A stretch of DNA of 64,000 nt from Bradyrhizobium sp. LHD-71 (GTDB lineage Bacteria; Pseudomonadota; Alphaproteobacteria; Rhizobiales; Xanthobacteraceae): contig NZ_JAVIFX010000018.1 in NCBI RefSeq assembly GCF_031157255.1, forward strand, positions 62,001-126,000, written 5' to 3'. Each line of letters starts with the position of its first letter. Position 1 is the first letter of the stretch. Below the pieces are notes generated by a model, which was not told the DNA's origin, made no database searches, and worked only from the letters and a program-made list of their open reading frames with translations. Positions 61,046-64,000 of this stretch are shown piece by piece. A program made the translations under genes and the position numbers.

Positions 61046-64000
61046 CTACTCGGCAGGTACCGGGCGCCCGATCGCTATTCCCTCGCGGCGGCGCTTCAAG
61101 CGGTCCATCAACAGATAGATGACTGGCGTGGTGTAAAGGGTCAGGATCTGCGACACGATCAGTCCGCCGATGATCGTGATCCCAAGCGGCCGCCGCAGCT
61201 CGGTGCCCGGCCCGATTGCAACCACAAGCGGCACGGCGGCAAGCAGCGCCGCGAGCGTCGTCATGAGGATCGGTCGGAAGCGCACGATGCTTGCCTCGAA
61301 GATCGCGCTCGCCGGATCGAGCCCATGCTTGCGCTCTCTCTCGAGCGCGAAATCGACAATCATGATGCCGTTCTTCTTGACGATGCCGATCAGGAGAATG
61401 ATGCCGATAAAGGCGATCACCGTTAGCGGCGTGTTCGTCAGCTGCAGGGCCAGCAGTGCGCCGAGGCCGGCCGATGGAAGTGTCGAGATGATGGTCAGCG
61501 GGTGCAGCAGGCTTTCATACAGGATGCCCAGCACGATGTAGACGGCGACCAGCGCGCCGAGGATCAAGAGCGGCTGCCGGGCTGAAGCCGAACCGAAGTC
61601 TCTGGCGCTGCCTTCGAATCCGGCCCGGATGCCTTCCGGCATGTGCAACTCGGCAACCGCCTGCTGGATGCTCTGCGTCGCCGTCTGCAGTGCAACGCCC
61701 TCCTCCGTCGCGAACGAGATCGTCACCGTCGGAAATTGTCCCTGATGGTAGACGGCGAGCGGCGACAGATCGCGCTCGTAGCGTACCACCGCCGAAAGCG
61801 GCACTTGCGCGCCGTCCGCACCGTTAACGTAGATGCGCGCGAGGTTCGATGGGTCGCGTTGCAACTCGGGATCGACCTCGATCACCACGCGGTACTGGTT
61901 GCGCTGCGTGTAGATGGTTGAGATCTGCCGCTGCGCGAACGCGTTATAGAGGGCATTGTCGATATCCTGCATGCGGACACCGAGGCTCGACGCGGCCTGA
62001 CGGTCGATCTTCAGCGATAGCTGCAGGCCTCCGGTTTCGCGCGTGCTTGATACGTCGGTGATGCCTTCGACTGATTCCAACCGCTTCTGCACAATCGGCC
62101 CCCATTTCTCGAGCAGCTCGAGATCGGGGCTGATCAGCGAAAACTGGTAGTCGGAATCGCTTTGCCGGCCGCCAGTGCGCACGTCCTGCGCCGCGAACAT
62201 GAACAGGCGCATGCCGGGCACCGGAAACAGTTTTCGGCGCAGCCGATCGATCACCTGCTGGGTCGAGACGTGGCCGTCACGCTCGGCAAGCGGCTTGAGC
62301 GAGATGAACATTTGCCCGCGATTTTGGCCCACGCCCCAGGCACCGCTGCTGCCGATTGACGAGCCGAGTGCGGCAACCGCCGGATCACTGAGGACGATGT
62401 CCGCCACTCGTTGCTGCAGCGCCAGCATGCTGCTGAAGGAGACGTCCGGTGAGGCGCGCGTGCCGCCGATGATCAGACCCGAGTCATCGGAGGGAAAGTA
62501 ACCCTTCTGGACTTTCACATAGAGCGTCACGGTCGCGGCGATCGTCGCCGCGAACACGAGCATGGTGAGCATGGGAAATCGCAGCACCGCGCGGAGCGAG
62601 CGTCCGTAGGCATCCACAGTCGGCCCCAGCGCTCCCTCGACAACACGGTCGAACCAGGTTGCATGGTCCGACAGGCCCTGCCTGATGTGATGGGCGCAGA
62701 TCATCGGAGTGACCGTGAGCGACACGACAGTGGAAACGATGATGGCGAAAGCGAGCGTGACCGAGAATTCGCGGAGCAGACGTCCAACGACGCCCTCCAT
62801 CAACATCAGCGGCGCGAAGGCTGCGATCAACGACAGGCTGATGGCAAGCACGGTGAAGCCGATCTGCCTCGCCCCCTCCCGCGCCGCCTCAAAGGGCGGC
62901 ATCCCCTCCTCGAGATTGCGGTACATGTTCTCGATCATGACGATGGCGTCGTCGACCACGAATCCGACCGAGATCACGAGTGCCATCAGCGACAGGTTGT
63001 TGATCGAAAATCCGGCGAGCCACATGCCTGCAAACGTGCCTGCAAGCGCCAGCGGCACGGAAATGCCGGCGGCAATTGTAGGCGTCAGCCGCCGCACGAA
63101 GATGAACACCACCATCATGACAAGCATAGCCGCCGCGAACAGCGTGAACTGCATGTCGAGCACATTGGCGCGGATGGTGCCGGTGCGGTCGGAGAAGATC
63201 GTGAAATCGACGCCGGCAGGGATCCATTGCTTCATCTCTGGCAGCAGCGCGTTCACGCGATCGACTGTGTCGATCACGTTGGCGTCATTCTGCTTGGTGA
63301 TGGTCAGCAGAACCGATGGCTCCTTGTTGAACCAGGCGGCCGAGCGGCTGTTACGCACGCCGTCGTCGACTTCGGCGATATCGGATAATCGGACGACGTT
63401 CCCATTCGAATTCTTGATGACGATATCGCGGAACTCCTGAGCGGTCCGCATTTGCCGGTTGGTCGACAGCGTCTCGCTTTGCCTGCCCCCCTCGAACGCC
63501 CCGACAGGTGAAAGCGAGTTTGCGTTGACGATTGCGGAGCGGACCGTTTCGGTTGAAATGCCCGCGCTCGCCAACGCGCCCGGGTTGAGCCGCACGCGCA
63601 CCGCCGGTTGTTCCGCGCCGCTGACGGTCACCTCGCCGACGCCCGGAATTTGTGAAATGCGCTGGATCAGCACCGTGTCCGCCACGTCGTAGAGTGCGCT
63701 TGGCGGCAATGTTTTCGACGTCAACGCGACGACCAGGATGGGCGATGCGGCGGGATTGGCCTTGCGGAACCGGGGCAGCGACGGCAGGTCGCTCGGCAGG
63801 TCGGCGATCGACGCGTTGATTGCGGCCTGCACGTCACGTGCCGCACGATCAATGTCCCGGCCGAGCGAGAATTGCAGCATGATCGACGTATTGCCGAGCG
63901 TGCTCGTCGAGGTCATCTGCTCGACGCCGGAAATTTCGCCGAGCCTGCGCTCCAGCGGCGCCGCGACGGTGGCCGCCATCACCTTTGGATCGGCCCCCGG
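61046..64000 (-). CDS. RND multidrug efflux permease (MdtB/MdtC-type), 5' truncated
   Basis: The frame enters from the window's right edge and ends at 61046; about 985 codons are present, so only a few dozen N-terminal residues are missing. Family segments: VAAPLERRLGEISGVEQMTS, GVGEVTVSGAEQPAVRVRL, the inner-membrane span ISVGFVVDDAIVMIENMYRN with the proton-relay acids, and the C-terminal IGIVKKNGIMIVDFA. The sequence matches the MdtBC branch of HAE1 transporters. The stop is 51 bp from the ABC transporter start. Confidence 0.94.
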   Translation of the reverse strand, partial: PGADPKVMAATVAAPLERRLGEISGVEQMTSTSTLGNTSIMLQFSLGRDIDRAARDVQAAINASIADLPSDLPSLPRFRKANPAASPILVVALTSKTLPPSALYDVADTVLIQRISQIPGVGEVTVSGAEQPAVRVRLNPGALASAGISTETVRSAIVNANSLSPVGAFEGGRQSETLSTNRQMRTAQEFRDIVIKNSNGNVVRLSDIAEVDDGVRNSRSAAWFNKEPSVLLTITKQNDANVIDTVDRVNALLPEMKQWIPAGVDFTIFSDRTGTIRANVLDMQFTLFAAAMLVMMVVFIFVRRLTPTIAAGISVPLALAGTFAGMWLAGFSINNLSLMALVISVGFVVDDAIVMIENMYRNLEEGMPPFEAAREGARQIGFTVLAISLSLIAAFAPLMLMEGVVGRLLREFSVTLAFAIIVSTVVSLTVTPMICAHHIRQGLSDHATWFDRVVEGALGPTVDAYGRSLRAVLRFPMLTMLVFAATIAATVTLYVKVQKGYFPSDDSGLIIGGTRASPDVSFSSMLALQQRVADIVLSDPAVAALGSSIGSSGAWGVGQNRGQMFISLKPLAERDGHVSTQQVIDRLRRKLFPVPGMRLFMFAAQDVRTGGRQSDSDYQFSLISPDLELLEKWGPIVQKRLESVEGITDVSSTRETGGLQLSLKIDRQAASSLGVRMQDIDNALYNAFAQRQISTIYTQRNQYRVVIEVDPELQRDPSNLARIYVNGADGAQVPLSAVVRYERDLSPLAVYHQGQFPTVTISFATEEGVALQTATQSIQQAVAELHMPEGIRAGFEGSARDFGSASARQPLLILGALVAVYIVLGILYESLLHPLTIISTLPSAGLGALLALQLTNTPLTVIAFIGIILLIGIVKKNGIMIVDFALERERKHGLDPASAIFEASIVRFRPILMTTLAALLAAVPLVVAIGPGTELRRPLGITIIGGLIVSQILTLYTTPVIYLLMDRLKRRREGIAIGRPVPAE

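Noticed and set aside
1-64000. CRISPR arrays, rRNA genes, complete insertion sequences
   Set aside because: No regular spacer-repeat array, no rRNA-like sequence and no transposase with inverted ends were seen on either strand.

Overview
The window reads as chromosomal DNA of a high-GC alphaproteobacterium of the order Hyphomicrobiales, most likely Bradyrhizobium/Rhodopseudomonas-like. The reasons are the fused ispDF gene, the dusB-ntrB-ntrC / ntrY-ntrX-dat-hfq-hflX block, popZ beside valS and tolC, and two FixK-type boxes. Assignment to genus is inference; no search was run.

Layout. 1-8 kb: end of an AraC regulator, then a periplasmic molybdenum aldehyde oxidoreductase operon (paoABC) with a Tat-exported LVIVD-repeat protein, then an Fe-S sugar-acid dehydratase. 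8-11 kb: a crotonase-family enzyme, queC with a queuosine-precursor transporter, mazG. 11-31 kb: housekeeping nitrogen-regulation block (hflX, hfq, dat, ntrX, ntrY, ntrC, ntrB, dusB, all on the minus strand), interrupted between ntrY and ntrC by a five-gene plus-strand iron-uptake operon (TonB receptor, DUF4198, DUF3649, PepSY membrane protein, DUF3325). ispDF, two palindromic repeats, cinA, a RatA/COQ10 protein, lipA and a 3-methyladenine DNA glycosylase follow. 32-37 kb: valS, popZ, tolC.

38-45 kb: a probable low-oxygen group. Two near-perfect FixK/FNR boxes (38395, 41751) sit in the promoter regions of a beta-flower protein, an unknown 81-aa protein, a Ca-type P-type ATPase and a CBS protein; a rare phosphotransferase/P-loop kinase fusion follows. 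45-48.6 kb: a decayed accessory stretch with very small predicted membrane proteins (59, 53, 34 and 42 aa), repeated hairpins, an imperfect direct repeat, a ribbon-helix-helix remnant and a probable frameshifted gene, ending at tRNA-Asn and tRNA-Cys genes.

48.6-56 kb: an RpiR regulator divergent from a tightly coupled peptide-type ABC importer (five genes) plus an alpha/beta hydrolase, probably a transferable catabolic unit. 56-64 kb: a cysteine-rich secreted protein, a ycjX/ycjF pair, an SbmA/YddA-type ABC exporter and an RND efflux pump running off the end.

No CRISPR array, complete transposase, integrase or phage gene was seen. The least explained parts are the FixK-box cluster (38.0-44.1 kb) and the microprotein stretch (45.4-47.6 kb).
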